A stretch of 64,000 nt of DNA from Glossina fuscipes. Taxonomy: Eukaryota > Arthropoda > Insecta > Diptera > Glossinidae. Below the pieces are notes generated by a model. That model did no database searches. It saw only the letters and a program-made list of their open reading frames with translations, and was not told where the DNA came from. The stretch covers positions 2,889,804 to 2,953,803 of the forward strand of contig NW_023998431.1 of the NCBI RefSeq assembly GCF_014805625.2, read 5' to 3'. Shown piece by piece: positions 1 through 13,682 of the stretch. Every line of letters starts with the position of its first letter. Positions within the stretch are counted from its first letter, which is position 1. The position numbers and the translations under genes are program-made.

Positions 1-2130
1 CTCGTGTGATTTTCATTAAATGCTATTTTGATTTGAAATGTGATAGAATTCGCAAACTGTTAAATCGTGTCTGAATACTCAAATAAATACTTGAATTATG
101 TGTTTTAACCATCGCATGAATACAAATGCAGATGCGTATACACACACTAACCCCTTAATTACACAAGTTTAACATAATTTTTAAAGTCAAGAAAAAAAAA
201 CCTATAATACCTTACACGCCGTGGCTTCGAATGCCAACAGATCAAGTTGATAAAATAAAAATATTTTCTTCCATAACAATGATCGAATGTTGATTATATC
301 CAAATTAATTTATTTCTTTTGATCGTTCATCATGTTTCACGTTTTCTTCCCCTTGTTCCGCAATTAACACCCAAACGTTCCTTTTGAACGCTCAACCGGT
401 AGATTTAGAAATTCAACGTGCACCGAATCATTAGTAGTTGCCGGGATGCCTTTTTTGCCATAGCGAAGGAAAAATGTTGAGCTTAATCAAAAAATAATAA
501 GAAATTCAAAATTTCACCAACTATGACCTGACACTTGAATATGATAGAATTCTGAAAGTTGCAAAAACAATGAATAGCGACCAGTGCACGATAAACGGTC
601 ACAACACAATGCTTATTAAACAGTTGACTGTGGTTGTCCTCTCTAGAGATATACTCGCTGTCAAACACAGAGTACATATAATATGATATTAGATGGTAAT
701 GAAATGACTTAAATGAACGGAGAAATATATTTTCTAAAATACATTATTATAGTAAATAGACATTCATAATGATAAAAATTTGATGAGAAAATTTGGCTAG
801 GACGGATGGACGGATCATGCTGGCGTATATATGCTTGTGTCAGACACAGTCAGTTAACTGGTGAATGAGCATTGCAAGCACATGCTGCTAAAACGATTAT
901 GAAGTTATTTCAATTTTGCAATTACATGCGAAATTTCCTCAAATTGTCTATTGTTACGTTGAATAATTGAATCGTTCATCAATTTTATTTGCGAATTCGA
1001 TCGATACTTTTTTTCACTCTGTACTCAACAAACAGCAGCTGTCATTAATTTCATCGCATTAACCAATAGAAACGAATAGAAACGAATGAACGACAAAACA
1101 TAATACATTACATGACACCGCGGAACATCGATCATATGTAAAGCAATCAGATGTTTTTTGTATTCTTAAATCTTAGCGGAAGCAAAATGCATGGAAAAGG
1201 AACAGCGTATGATCTAAGACGATGCAAATGCGGTTGCTTTCTAAAGCAAGACATCTTAACATACTTGGAAAAAGTCATAAAGCATAACTTGAATAACTCG
1301 AAACTTTTATGTTTTCATGAATTTTATATCTAAGTAGTCTAAGTACCATTTATGACAATTTTTATAGCGAAGCGTCAACAAAACCCATGCGATCAGATGG
1401 CTTAAGAAACATTTTATATATCAATCATTAAAGGAAGACTTAAGTCACTCTCGAGATTTTGGGAGCGAATCATTATGGTCATGTTGAAAATTGAAAAGGT
1501 TTTTTTTGTTCGATTTAAAGGGAAATTGTTCGCCCTCCACGTATATCTAACAGTCAGGACAGGGATTTAAATTTATTGTCTTTACATAATATATATATAT
1601 ATATATATGTATATATTTTTTTTTTTCTTTCTTTTTTTTTTGGGTAAAGATAGTCCGTAGATAAATATTAAGAAACTGTTTTAATAACAAAACAAAAAAC
1701 AGAAACAACAAGCCGTTAAACAGTTTAAAGTAAATTACGAAATAAGAAATGTTTATAATACAGAAACAACTCAAAGATTTTAGTTGCGTGTTAAACGCAC
1801 AACTTAAAAAAATTAAAAAAAAAAAAAAGAAAACAAAAAGAACACGAGCTCACCTAAAATGTAAACAAAATATAACATATAACAAACAAACGAACAATGG
1901 AGGGAATGGGGGAAAAAATATGCGTCAAAACGTCCAACGACAAAACATGAAAATCAATCAAAATTAATTATGAACGTATTTTTCCACTTGTGTGCGCTGA
2001 TACATGCAGACATTAAAATATTTCGCTTGTTTTTTTCACTGACGTGAAACATGTGCAACAAACAAACATACAAGACATTAATATGTAGATGTATGCAAGC
2101 AAAAACGCGTAAACATTCGTATGAAACTAC

Positions 2131-2163
<33 letters not shown>
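1..2163. repeat. Left copy of a 2.16 kb direct duplication
   Basis: This block is repeated almost base for base at 3189-5351 (constant offset 3188). The first base of the window already matches, so the true left edge may lie outside. Differences from the second copy are few: for example G457 versus A3645, C464 versus A3652, C518 versus T3706 and C581 versus A3769, plus small changes in homopolymer runs. I estimate about 99 percent identity by eye. The copy ends inside a (TA)n tract at 2131-2163 that runs into the gap. The only open frames are short (about 60 codons), in both copies, and resemble nothing I know. Such identity without selection for a protein means either a very recent duplication or two haplotypes placed in tandem by the assembler. 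Confidence 0.95.
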
Positions 2164-2563
2164 NNNNNNNNNNNNNNNNNNNNNNNNNNNNNNNNNNNNN
2201 NNNNNNNNNNNNNNNNNNNNNNNNNNNNNNNNNNNNNNNNNNNNNNNNNNNNNNNNNNNNNNNNNNNNNNNNNNNNNNNNNNNNNNNNNNNNNNNNNNNN
2301 NNNNNNNNNNNNNNNNNNNNNNNNNNNNNNNNNNNNNNNNNNNNNNNNNNNNNNNNNNNNNNNNNNNNNNNNNNNNNNNNNNNNNNNNNNNNNNNNNNNN
2401 NNNNNNNNNNNNNNNNNNNNNNNNNNNNNNNNNNNNNNNNNNNNNNNNNNNNNNNNNNNNNNNNNNNNNNNNNNNNNNNNNNNNNNNNNNNNNNNNNNNN
2501 NNNNNNNNNNNNNNNNNNNNNNNNNNNNNNNNNNNNNNNNNNNNNNNNNNNNNNNNNNNNNNN
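2164..2563. other. Assembly gap (400 N)
   Basis: Exactly 400 undetermined bases follow a (TA)n microsatellite. Apparent open frames crossing this run are artefacts. The gap size may be estimated rather than measured. It sits where the first copy of the duplication stops, which matters when judging whether the duplication is real. Confidence 0.99.
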
Positions 2564-3188
2564 AACCGAAGTCCATTGAAAGCCAGGCGTAAACGTGCGT
2601 ATACGTTTGATTGTGTGTGCGTGTGTGGGCAGGCCATATAATCATTTAAAATCGAAAAGCATCGATTCAATGTACGAGCATTGAAAACTAAATTAAAGTG
2701 AACATAAATATTTTATAAAAGTATATATATATATAAACAAGCATACGCACACCTGCACACTTGAATATAACAATTGTAAAGAAATCAATGTAACATTTGA
2801 AAACATTTGAGAATGAAAGCAAATAAACTGTGAGTGAATATCTGTTCACAATACTCTATAGACGAGTTAGACTGTATAGACTTTACTATCGTATACGAAT
2901 TTAATGAGTGGGTGCGATGCGTTATGTGTGCTTCTTGCTACACAAAACTTTATAGCAAGTATCATGAGACGTAAAGAACACCGCATATACATACATACGT
3001 ATGCATATACAACTTATATTAATGTATATGTATGAATCGATGTGTGTATGTAGTTGTTAGCAGCTGAGCTGAATTGAAATAAATAATTAATGATTACAAA
3101 CGAATACATAGACACATGCACACACGTGCACAATAGCATAAAATGCTAACGCAACATATAACAAACAATCACTGGCGAAGAAGAGGAG
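2564..3188. other. Spacer between the duplicated blocks, no gene seen
   Basis: About 625 bases of AT-rich DNA rich in CA/TG and TA steps, for instance the CACAC and ATACATACAT runs near 2980-3130. It is not repeated after the second copy (5352 onward), so the duplicated unit ends in the (TA)n tract or inside the gap. No open frame of note. Confidence 0.8.
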
Positions 3189-5319
3189 CTCGTGTGATTT
3201 TCATTAAATGCTATTTTGATTTGAAATGTGATAGAATTCGCAAACTGTTAAATCGTGTCTGAATACTCAAATAAATACTTGAATTATGTGTTTTAACCAT
3301 CGCATGAATACAAATGCAGATGCGTATACACACACTAACCCCTTAATTACACAAGTTTAACATAATTTTTAAAGTCAAGAGAAAAAAACCTATAATACCT
3401 TACACGCCGTGGCTTCGAATGCCAACAGATCAAGTTGATAAAATAAAAATATTTTCTTCCATAACAATGATCGAATGTTGATTATATCCAAATTAATTTA
3501 TTTCCTTTGATCGTTCATCATGTTTCACGTTTTCTTCCCCTTGTTCCGCAATTAACACCCAAACGTTCCTTTTGAACGCTCAACCGGTAGATTTAGAAAT
3601 TCAACGTGCACCGAATCATTAGTAGTTGCCGGGATGCCTTTTTTACCATAGAGAAGGAAAAATGTTGAGCTTAATCAAAAAATAATAAGAAATTCAAAAT
3701 TTCACTAACTATGACCTGACACTTGAATATGATAGAATTCTGAAAGTTGCAAAAACAATGAATAGCGAACAGTGCACGATAAACGGTCACAACACAATGC
3801 TTATTAAACAGTTGACTGTGGTTGTCCTCTCTAGAGATATACTCGCTGTCAAACACAGAGTACATATAATATGATATTAGATGGTAATGAAATGACTTAA
3901 ATGAACGGAGAAATATATTTTCTAAAATACATTATTATAGTAAATAGACATTCATAATGATAAAAATTTGATGAGAAAATTTGGCTAGGACGGATGGACG
4001 GATCATGCTGGCGTATATATGCTTGTGTCAGACACAGTCAGTTAACTGGTGAATGAGCATTGCAAGCACATGCTGCTAAAACGATTATGAAGTTATTTCA
4101 ATTTTGCAATTACATGCGAAATTTCCTCAAATTGTCTATTGTTACGTTGAATAATTGAATCGTTCATCAATTTTATTTGCGAATTCGATCGATACTATTC
4201 TTCACTCTGCACTCAACAAACAGCAGCTGTCATTAATTTCATCGCATTAACCAATAGAAACGAATAGAAACGAATGAACGACAAAACATAATACATTACA
4301 TGACACCGCGGAACATCGATCATATGTAAAGCAATCAGATGTTTTTTGTATTCTTAAATCTTAGCGGAAGCAAAATGCATGGAAAAGGAACAGCGTATGA
4401 TCTAAGACGATGCAAATGCGGTTGCTTTCTAAAGCAAGACATCTTAACATACTTGGAAAAAGTCATAAAGCATAACTTGAATAACTCGAAACTTTTATGT
4501 TTTCATGAATTTTATATCTAAGTAGTCTAAGTAACATTTATGACAATTTTTATAGCGAAGCGTCAACAAAACCCATGCGATCAGATGGCTTAAGAAACAT
4601 TTTATATATCAATCATTAAAGGAAGACTTAAGTCACTCTCGAGATTTTGGGAGCGAATCATTACGGTCATGTTGAAAATTGAAAAGGTTTTTTTTGTTCG
4701 ATTTAAAGGGAAATTGTTCGCCCTCCACGTATATCTAACAGTCAGGACAGGGATTTAAATTTATTGTCTTTACATAATATATATATATATATATATGTAT
4801 ATATTTTTTTTTTCTTTCTTTTTTTTTTTGGGTAAAGATAGTCCGTAGATAAATATTAAGAAACTGTTTTAATAACAAAACAAAAAACAGAAACAACAAG
4901 CCGTTAAACAGTTTAAAGTAAATTACGAAATAAGAAATGTTTATAATACAGAAACAACTCAAAGATTTTAGTTGCGTGTTAAACGCACAACTTAAAAAAA
5001 TTAAAAAAAAAAAAGAAGAAAACAAAAAGAACACGAGCTCACCTAAAATGTAAACAAAATATAACATATAACAAACAAACGAACAATGGAGGGAATGGGG
5101 GAAAAAATATGCGTCAAAACGTCCAACGACAAAACATGAAAATCAATCAAAATTAATTATGAACGTATTTTTCCACTTGTGTGCGCTGATACATGCAGAC
5201 ATTAAAATATTTCGCTTGTTTTTTTCACTGACGTGAAACATGTGCAACAAACAAACATACAAGACATTAATATGTAGATGTATGCAAGCAAAAACGCGTA
5301 AACATTCGTATGAAACTAC

Positions 5320-5351
<32 letters not shown>
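3189..5351. repeat. Right copy of the 2.16 kb direct duplication
   Basis: Matches 1-2163 along its full length, including the same short frames (minus 3671-3865, plus 4339-4521), the same poly-T/TA tract at 4776-4830, and the terminal (TA)n at 5322-5351. After 5351 the sequence continues into unique DNA (TTCAGCCAAGCTGAGG). The shared 60-codon plus-strand frame is identical in both copies, but so is nearly all the surrounding DNA, so this is no evidence for coding. Confidence 0.95.
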
Positions 5352-5355
<4 letters not shown>

Positions 5356-5549
5356 GCCAAGCTGAGGCATGAGTGATTAAGTATATACGTACATTTGTAT
5401 GCATGTGTGTATTGTGTTTGTGTTGTGTTAATAAAACGTGAACCGACCGTGATCGTTGGAGTCTTTTGGAACTCTAAAAATAAATGACAAAAATTACCGA
5501 TGTAAGCAAACCTCCCAACGTATGTACTTACACATAAAGATATAATATA

Positions 5550-5595
<46 letters not shown>

Positions 5596-6919
5596 GGAAT
5601 AGACTTAATATGTACATAATTTTATGAAAGCAATTAAATAATATTTATGTATGTTTTTAAAATGATTTCAACGAAATGCTTCTCTATTAAGTAGAAAAAA
5701 ACAAGGGCCTCCTTATACAAAAGTTATTATTATTTCAGATGTTTTTCACACAAAAATTCGGTTTCATATTTGTATAGCACTTTTTCTTAAAGACAACAAA
5801 CAAATAAGGAAATTTTATGTTCGTCTTGGCTCAAATTTCAGATATCCATCTCACCGCAAGTAAGTATATAAAACGAAAAAAAAAAAAAGTTATTTCTTTA
5901 ATTAAGATTAATCATAATTAATTACGCATTGCGTGCTAACTTAAGATAACGTTAATTAGAATATTTTTTGCTAAACTTTAAATCCAACAAAAATTCAAAA
6001 TTTTTTCATTTCTTTCAAGAATTTTTCTTAATTTTATGATCTGCGTCGAGGTTCGATTTGCACGCCTTTCGAAATGTCATCAACATGCACACACAAGCCA
6101 ACCTCGATTCAGCTACGAATTTCGCAATGTTTTGTCTTCATATTCTAGTTTGCGAGCATTTTCTAGACTACCGATCATCAAAACCATGCTCATGAATGCT
6201 ACTATTTTCTTAAATGCTTCCATAACGAGGAAATGTAACTTTTGACTAGCGAACGATGAATAATGCTCAAACCTCATGCGATCCCTCGCATATAACTGCG
6301 AAATTCACGTTTTGATTTTGAGCATTTCGTCGAGAAAGTGATCTCGAAACTCTTGCTCTACGTCAACATACCTTATACACTGAAACATGTTCTTGATTAA
6401 CAAAACTTAATATAATCTCGGTCCCTTGTCGCGTAATGAACCCTATCGGAATATCTCTTATAATCGAAAACATTCACATTGCAAAGCAGCTCTAATGTAT
6501 AGCAGATCAAACGTTACGAACTGATCTGCAAAATCATTGTAACATTTTGATTCGACTTTGAGAAATATACCGCCATTAGAGCATCAGAGCAAATAAAATC
6601 GGTCTTACTTACGTTTAAATCGCTTTAGATCTTCACGGCAATTAAGAATATTCTAACTTGAGCCTCTCTCTTTACATTATTTTAATAAAATTTGTAGATT
6701 GGTGCATGTTGCTGTGCCGTGTGTGATATAAAATGTTAATAGTTTTCCTTGGCTACGTAATTCCTCTTCTCACTGCTCACTATTTTCTTTACGATCTCTT
6801 AAGTAATCATAATAAACATACCTATGTTTCTTTAAACCTGAAGGGTCACAATATGAATGTGAACTCTATCTACAAACACGTACACATGCGCACACGCACA
6901 CACACATACTTACATAGAA

Positions 6920-6952
<33 letters not shown>

Positions 6953-9345
6953 TGCAATGCAATTAATGCGACTTGACAAAATATTTTTAAACACCTTTTC
7001 ACATGTTTGTGTTTTTATTGTTTTATGTATGTGCACGAGCAAGCAAATGACTTTCACACACCGCCAAATAATCCAACTACAAACGCGAAACGCCAGACAG
7101 GCTGTATAGGGGGAAACGAAATACAAAAAAAAAAAAAAAAAAGAAAAAAAAGCAAACAAACAAGAGGTGCAGCTTTTAATATAATTTTAGTGCAGTTTTA
7201 TGTTTAAAACCTTATCAACAGAAAAAATCAATTTGAAAATACAAACATTGCCTTTTCAACGTGAGCATTGAATTTTCTATAATTGTTAAAGGCTGCTAAC
7301 TAAAGTAATACCACAACGGTAGTGACAGCTGGAAAGCAACATTAATTGAAACTTATGAATAAAAAACCAGAGAAGACAGAAGCAGACACACAGCCAAGTT
7401 TTATTTTTGAAAAGCAATAATAAATTATAGGATTCCAATATATCCGGGAAGGTTTTAATTGAATGCTTACGTTTAACATGTCCTAAGTAGATCTCATTGA
7501 TGGACTAAGTGAATGTATAAATAAAGCTCTCAGTCCATCGTTTGTGATTAGATAACACAGCTATACTAAACGAGCGATTTTAATGCACCCTATATTCGAA
7601 ATTTTTCTCCAGATCTTTTCTCTCTCGCTTATTTATAACATTTCTGCACCGTTTTAATGCCAATTTTTTCCCAAATAAATTGACTTTCAGAAAGCAAGCT
7701 ATGCTCTCTTTCACTCAAACCGGATATGTTTTCATAGAAATTTTTTCAAATAACTCCAACAAATATTGTGTAATCTGTTTTACATCTCGTATGTTTTGTT
7801 TTTCTTTTTTTTTTTTTGTGGCATGGTCGGTGTCGTAAGCATATTCAGCTTATTTCGATATAGAGAAAGGGTACACAACAAGCTAGAAAATATTATTAAA
7901 TATTTTGTGAAGAAAGAAGAGATTAAGTACATGAACTCCATAACAACTCCTATCTATCTATGTATTATAAATTCGATAGCACACATTATGTTCCGAACGC
8001 AAGTCACATTCGATGCTATGACGTTGTATTTATATCTTCACTCAGCAAAGCGATTTGCAAACTTTTCAAATTATCGACCCAAGTAATTAAACTTAGCTAA
8101 TAACTTTATCAAAATGCATTAATTTAGGTACGTTCAGCGTTTATTGTACACAGAATATGTATAAGGTTTGAAAGATACACAATGAAATAATTTCCTGCAA
8201 ATTGATAGCACTGCGCTGACGTAGCGTGCGAAATTTAGAAAAGACATTGCAAGTATTGCATTGCATTTGTGTTTATTATACTTTTGGAGTTCCTTCTCTC
8301 GTTGAAATATAGAAATTTTATGAGTCATTTGATTTAGTTTGCTTTAGTTTAAAAAAGAAGCAATGAAACGCTGAAAAGTTGAGAATGTTGCAAAAACCTT
8401 ACGACGAATAGCGTATGTGTGTAAGAGAATGGAAAGTATTCAAGAGACCCGAAAGGCGTCCTTGATTTGTCTATATCGAGGAGGAGCTGTTAGGTCTTGG
8501 AGCAACGACTTAGCCCTATTAACAATCTTCTTGTCTGCTGCTTGCATACCAACAACCGGTCGGAAGATTTGCAAAACCTTTAACAAAACGTTTCAGTTGA
8601 TAGTGCTAAAAGTCTGCCATGATCAGTTTTTATTCTGTTACGAAGTTAATGAATTCTTACCATTTAGGTAATCGAAATCTGTGACAACTGACGATGCCTA
8701 TTAATGGGTTCGTGTATTTATCGTCGAGAAGCTAGAATTTTCGTTGAAATTAATGAAAATAATGTGGATGTAATTGTCGTGAAACCATTCTATAAGGGCT
8801 GAGACTTACCTTTAATAATCTCTTTATTCCAATTCTACCTCTCTCCAGCCATCATTCTTTTTCTTTGCCACAAGGCCACGAAAGTTTTTCTTTGACCGAC
8901 ATCAAGGACATTGAGAAGTTCATGAAGGAATCTCAGAATCAAAATCTTGAGATATATATTTCTACTTTCATTAGTACGTTCTTCGAATGCACCTTTTACA
9001 GGAATTAAATGAAACTGACGCAACAACGGCGACCATCTTCACTGAGTGTGAAAATATCGCGATGGAACGAAAAACAAGGCAAATTCTTTTATTCATCTGA
9101 AGTCTTTCTAATCGAATATTTGCAATTTTGCTATGCCAATCTTTCGAGCTTACTCAGCACTAAATATTGATTCTATAAATCAATGCAACAGCCCTGTAAC
9201 AAGAACTTCAAAATACTAACTAAAGTCTGGTCTTGCAAATAGTACGAGGACTAATTGATTAACATTGCATCGTCACCTAAATGACAATAACAGCCGGGAA
9301 ATGTTTTGATGCCACCGTTAGCGAACAAGGATCACTTACCCTTCT
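5352..9345. other. Unique AT-rich DNA, no gene supported
   Basis: Holds TA microsatellites (5553-5595 and 6920-6944), a CA run (about 6888-6905), and poly-A near 5878 and 7126. The longest frames (69-106 codons, such as 7766-8086 and 8417-8671) show no recognisable domain. Most start at non-ATG codons or run through low-complexity T tracts. No splice-bounded conserved block was recognised. Confidence 0.6.
5553..5595. repeat. (TA)n microsatellite
   Basis: Alternating TA run with one GT interruption, just downstream of the duplication. Comparable runs lie at 1586-1616, 4776-4806, 6920-6944, 10393-10452, 18798-18850, 19818-19879, 30655-30710, 40091-40160, 44489-44529 and 57928-57965. Confidence 0.95.
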
Positions 9346-9602
9346 TCTAACCCCCTTCAAGAGCGTTCATTGTTGGGCCAAAACACGTCGGTGTCACAAA
9401 TTTCATTAAAGCAAATTAAAAAACTGCGACCCGTACATTGAACATAAGAGCTAAGACGGCCATATTAACAGACAAGCCTGCAATCACTTTCTGAATCGAT
9501 CAGCATTTAAAAGGATGGGTCTATCTCTACTCCTTGTAAATTTTGCATATATGCGCACAAATTTAATGCACCCTTATACCACAACCAGTGAAGGGTATAA
9601 AA
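9346..9602 (+). repeat. Dispersed fly repeat, family A copy 1 (3' part)
   Basis: Contains the ordered landmarks of the most frequent repeat here: AGCGTTCATTGTTGGGCCAA, then a CAAATTTCATT block, then a degenerate ACAGACAAGCC core, then a CTGAATCGAT block, then GGATGGGTCTATCTCTACTCC, ending in a GAAGGGTATAA terminus. The same order appears at 38350-39390. No coding capacity. This is probably an old non-autonomous element, but the class is not evident. Confidence 0.7.
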
Positions 9603-10387
9603 AAAAGATACAAAATAATGCGAAAATACATATTTTTGCATTTTCGAATTCGAATACGAATCGAATTCTTATGAGCCACATACCCAGCTGAAAGTCTTTT
9701 CCAAATGGTTGGGCAAGTTTCAGATTTCACTTTATATGGAACATTTCTTACCGCCGACATTTGCTTTCAATGCTTATAAATTAAAAAAAATATTTCTCTA
9801 CCAATTTGCGTTTTGCGGCCTAAGGAGATTTTATAAACACTCTTTGGTGGTTAGCAAATCTTTGTTATTTAATTGGCTTTTTGACTAAACATCTTAACCT
9901 AATAAAGAATTTTTAATTATAAAATAACTTACAGATCATAAACGAAGTAACAAAATAAAAAAATCCCAGCCGTACTGGCATTTCCCTTGAAATAAATGCT
10001 AAAGAATACCAAAAAAACACGATCAACAAATAATTTGAAGAAAACAAAATTAAAGTTTAAAATTAACAAGAAATTTTTATTATCTTTAGGGAACAATCTT
10101 CTTCTTTTTTTTCATTTATTTATTTCTATTTTTTGTTTGCTTTTGGTTTTCAACTTTGCCTATAAGAAATCTATGTCTGATTGCCAGGTTAACTAGGTGG
10201 GTATGCACGTAACAAACTAATGCCCACCATCGGTATAGAGTCAATCGATACGATACGATAGCATAGCATACGATAGGATAGCTTGTAGTATGAATGTCAA
10301 CCACTTAAAATAATATTTTCAGTTTACACAATAAATATTCGGTATATAAGGGAAGAAGTTTCTATTCACTGACTTACTTCCTTACAT

Positions 10388-10424
<37 letters not shown>

Positions 10425-10604
10425 TGATATATTAAATATATATATATATATAAACATTAATATACTTACTTATATACTTATTTATATATTATACTTATTT
10501 ATTTTTTGTGCTGGTATATACATACATACATATACATATATATGGAACATAACGTGACAATATCAAATTATTTAACTTGATGTTTATTTCTTTTATTTCT
10601 TATT

Positions 10605-10643
<39 letters not shown>

Positions 10644-11596
10644 TCCTGAAAACCACACTCGGCCTAGAAATCTTTGAAGCAACGTAGCAATGTATTCTTC
10701 CGCAAAAGACATCTGTTTGTTAAGCATTTTGTAGCTGTAAAAGCATCTACTTTAACCACATAATTTTTCAGGCCACACTTTAATTAATTTTATTTCTTTG
10801 TTTTGTCTCCATTTTAAATAATTTTTCGTAGAAACGTTTTGGTTTTTCTCTTTCTTTCTTTCTTTTTTTTTTTTTTTTTTATTTTCATTTTTATCGATAT
10901 ATAAATTTTATCTTAAATGCATCAGAGTTTTATTTTCTTTTGGGGTTTTTTCGTGATTACGTCAAGCTTTTGATTTGTTTTGTTAGCTTTAAAGCCGTTG
11001 TGCTCAAGCCATGGTTGCTCGACTCTTTCGTAAAACAAATCTTAACTTAATGGGCGTTTAAAACTTCTGTTTGCTTTTATACTTTTTTTCCTGTTTAACT
11101 TTATGACATTCTAAACACATTTCCTATAATTAGATTTGTTTTTCTTTTTATTGTTCCAGGGCGTTGCCGATGAAATACAAAAAAAAGAAAAAAAGAGAAG
11201 GTTTCGAACAAATTTAGTAAAATGAAAATTTTAATTCAAAATTCAAAAGAAAGCATGGACAACAAAAGTTCTGTAAACTATCTATCCACCCACACAATTA
11301 CCTATATTTATATATGCAGTGGAGACCTATATAACGATGGGGCTATTACTAGATAGACTTTCTAATAAAACGTTTCTATAAAAAAAGGAAAAAAAAATTT
11401 ATTCTCATCTCACCGATGTCGATGTCAGTCAGAAAGACCCGCTCTTAAAAGCCGTCAACTCGAAATAGATATTCAAAAATCGTTTATGTTTATTTAGGTC
11501 GTCCCTGACTTCATGTTTACGCAGTATTTCGAATTATTGCTAGCATAACTTGTAACTTGTTAATGAAAAATGTTTTTTGTGTATTGCAAATTTGTG
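9603..11596. other. Unique AT-rich DNA with microsatellites
   Basis: Includes a short run of GATAC/GATAG-like pentamers at about 10245-10283, a long TA tract at 10393-10452, a (GTT)n tract at 10605-10642 and poly-T near 10866-10881. No supported gene. Confidence 0.7.
10605..10642. repeat. (GTT)n microsatellite
   Basis: About twelve uninterrupted GTT units ending in TTTT. A shorter GTT run followed by poly-T is at 33201-33232. Confidence 0.95.
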
Positions 11597-11599
11597 TCA

Positions 11600-11878
11600 G
11601 CCCCTTTGCCTACATGAATGACTAAATCCCACATTTACCCAAACTATACGTCCGGCCTTAAAGGATGAGATTTGTAGAAATAACAACAACAAATGAGCTA
11701 AATGAGTTAATATTGTTTGTTCAATAACATCAAATTCCAAGGCACTCTTAGGCGGGTCAGATTCAACGTTGACTGCTAGTTCGTCATTATCGATCGTTGA
11801 TTTCGGGCAGCCGTGTGGTTCATTTGTGGGATGAAAGTTAATTGTATGAGATGTGGTGAACCATTTTAACAAAACCAA
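11600..11878 (-). pseudogene. Mariner transposase fragment, N-terminal DNA-binding region
   Basis: A minus-strand frame of about 93 codons retains the layout of the helix-turn-helix half of mariner transposases: a KWF...NEPHGCP stretch (family pattern WF..F..G.......EPR.GRP), then an acidic DNDEL...ESDPP stretch, then a TILTHLAHL stretch matching the usual T(V/T)L.HL recognition helix. In the family this region binds the terminal inverted repeats. The catalytic domain is not found downstream (toward lower coordinates). No terminal repeats were identified. The frame has drifted and the upstream start is missing, so it is a dead fragment. Identification is by motif memory, not by a search. Confidence 0.68.
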
Positions 11879-11879
11879 A

Positions 11880-13675
11880 CAATTAATAATATTTCGCGCC
11901 GTCTATGGTACTGTACATGCACGTACATCACGTGATCATGCATGGTAGTAGGAACCTCCGACATTTCCAATGATAATAATCAACAAAAGTAATTTTTGAA
12001 AAAATTTGTTCATCTTATTTAGAGCTTACGAAGTTTCCTTTAAACAGCCGAGATATGTAGCTTGTTAGCAAAGCTCGCGAAATATATTCGGTACAGTGCT
12101 CACATCATTTCATGATTCAATCGCACGCTCAGTCCAGAAGAAGGAGAGAAAACAAATGTCGTTTATGTTACGTATAATTATGCAGCTTGAACTGTAGTTT
12201 ATTGCTAGGAGTTACACTACCTGCGGAATGATATTTATACGATTTCGAACGATAGATATATTAATCACACATTCCTCTCAAATTTACCTCGAAAGCTCTA
12301 TATGTTACATCTTTGCATAAATTCATGGCGCGGACTGAGTAAATTTTATACGGAATATATTTACCTCTAGAACGGCTAATGTCTTCCATGTATCTATTTT
12401 CACCGCTATGCATCATTTTGGCTCATAATCATTGTGGAATTGCAACAGTCACAAAGGTGAAGACAGGAAGCTGAAATTTTGCATAAGAGCTGTTTGCTTC
12501 CCTTCTGTGCATACTCGTAATATGGAGGCAACTCACAATTAGCCATAACTGCACAGAGAGGCATCTGCCAGCTTTAGTAGAATGAAGGCGGATTGTATAT
12601 ATAGCAAAGACCCAGACCAACCAAATTTTGGTCAAAGTATAGTTAAAATAGAATTTTTTGAGAATTTTTTACAAAATATTATAAACAAAACATATCTTTA
12701 TGTAAAGTAATTATACACATGAATAGTTGAGAAGAAGAAGTTTTTACATTACAAAAAATTCTCTAGGCACTACCCAATGGTTTGCCCACAGTGGCAAACT
12801 TTCGCCTTATCAACCTCATTTATGACATAGTGTAAAGAGTTGGCCGAATTAAGTAAAACTCCATATCGGATTCGCCATGTTTTTCTATCCGTCCGTCTTT
12901 TATTCCTGAGCAGAATTCTTCCAATGGCAAAAATTTAAATAAACATTTTTTAATGGCATAATTGCAGATAAAATTCGTGAATAGCTACCGTTCGCATAGA
13001 CGCTTGCAATAGTATGAAAACTGCCCTCGGCAATTACTTACCAACTCAAGTCAAATATCGAGAAAGCTATCTTGTATTGACCAAGCATAAGTATGAAAAA
13101 TTAAGTTGTCAAAGTATCTTGATCAACTAAGCAACTAAAACAATCAAAATTAACAAAAACCATTTCCTATATTATTGAAGAGATGAATATCCAAGATTTG
13201 CTATAAGGCAACTATGAGTTTCTTGCCTGTTCTTTTTTTTTTTTTTTTTTTGAGTTTTGTATCTCTGTTAATTTAATATTTTAACAAATTCGTAAATTTT
13301 GCATGCTCTTTAATCCATAATAATTAATTGTAACGTACTTCGTCTGAATCGTTTATAACTGAAATATTTTGCAACGGATTTTTATAATAAATTAAGCTCA
13401 AACGTTATATGGCGTTAAGTTGTCCAGTTCAATGGAAATAAGATATTTACCAGGTCAACTTTGCGCATACGATGAGCAAGATAAAATAATTAATGTAACA
13501 TTTAATTTTCCGAATTGATTTTCTAATGGTTTTTTCACACTTTCTTTTTTTCTTTTTCTTGCTCTCTATAAAGTTGAATGATATTATTTGAAAATCATTA
13601 CACAGTTAAGGATGAATGCTAAACTTTTAAGACTTCAGAGAATGAAAGAAATGAGATACATATTCAATCAAAAGG
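11880..13675. other. AT-rich DNA, no gene; weak repeat trace
   Basis: No recognisable coding region. A short stretch at 12865-12905 (CGCCATGTTTTTCTATCCGT, followed by CCGTC) looks like the reverse complement of the core of repeat family B. A minus-strand frame at 12429-12635 gives no known domain. Poly-T lies near 13231-13252. Confidence 0.55.
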
Positions 13676-13682
13676 GTTTCCA

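Noticed and set aside
1151..1333. 60-codon frame conserved exactly at 4339-4521
   Set aside because: The whole 2.16 kb block is duplicated at near-identity, so identity of the frame says nothing about coding.
1954..2670. Open frames of 150-240 codons across 2164-2563 on both strands
   Set aside because: They run through 400 undetermined bases and flanking TA repeats, so they are artefacts.
6040..6066. GAGGTTCGATTTGC resembles a tRNA B box
   Set aside because: No cloverleaf arms or A box fit at the right distance.
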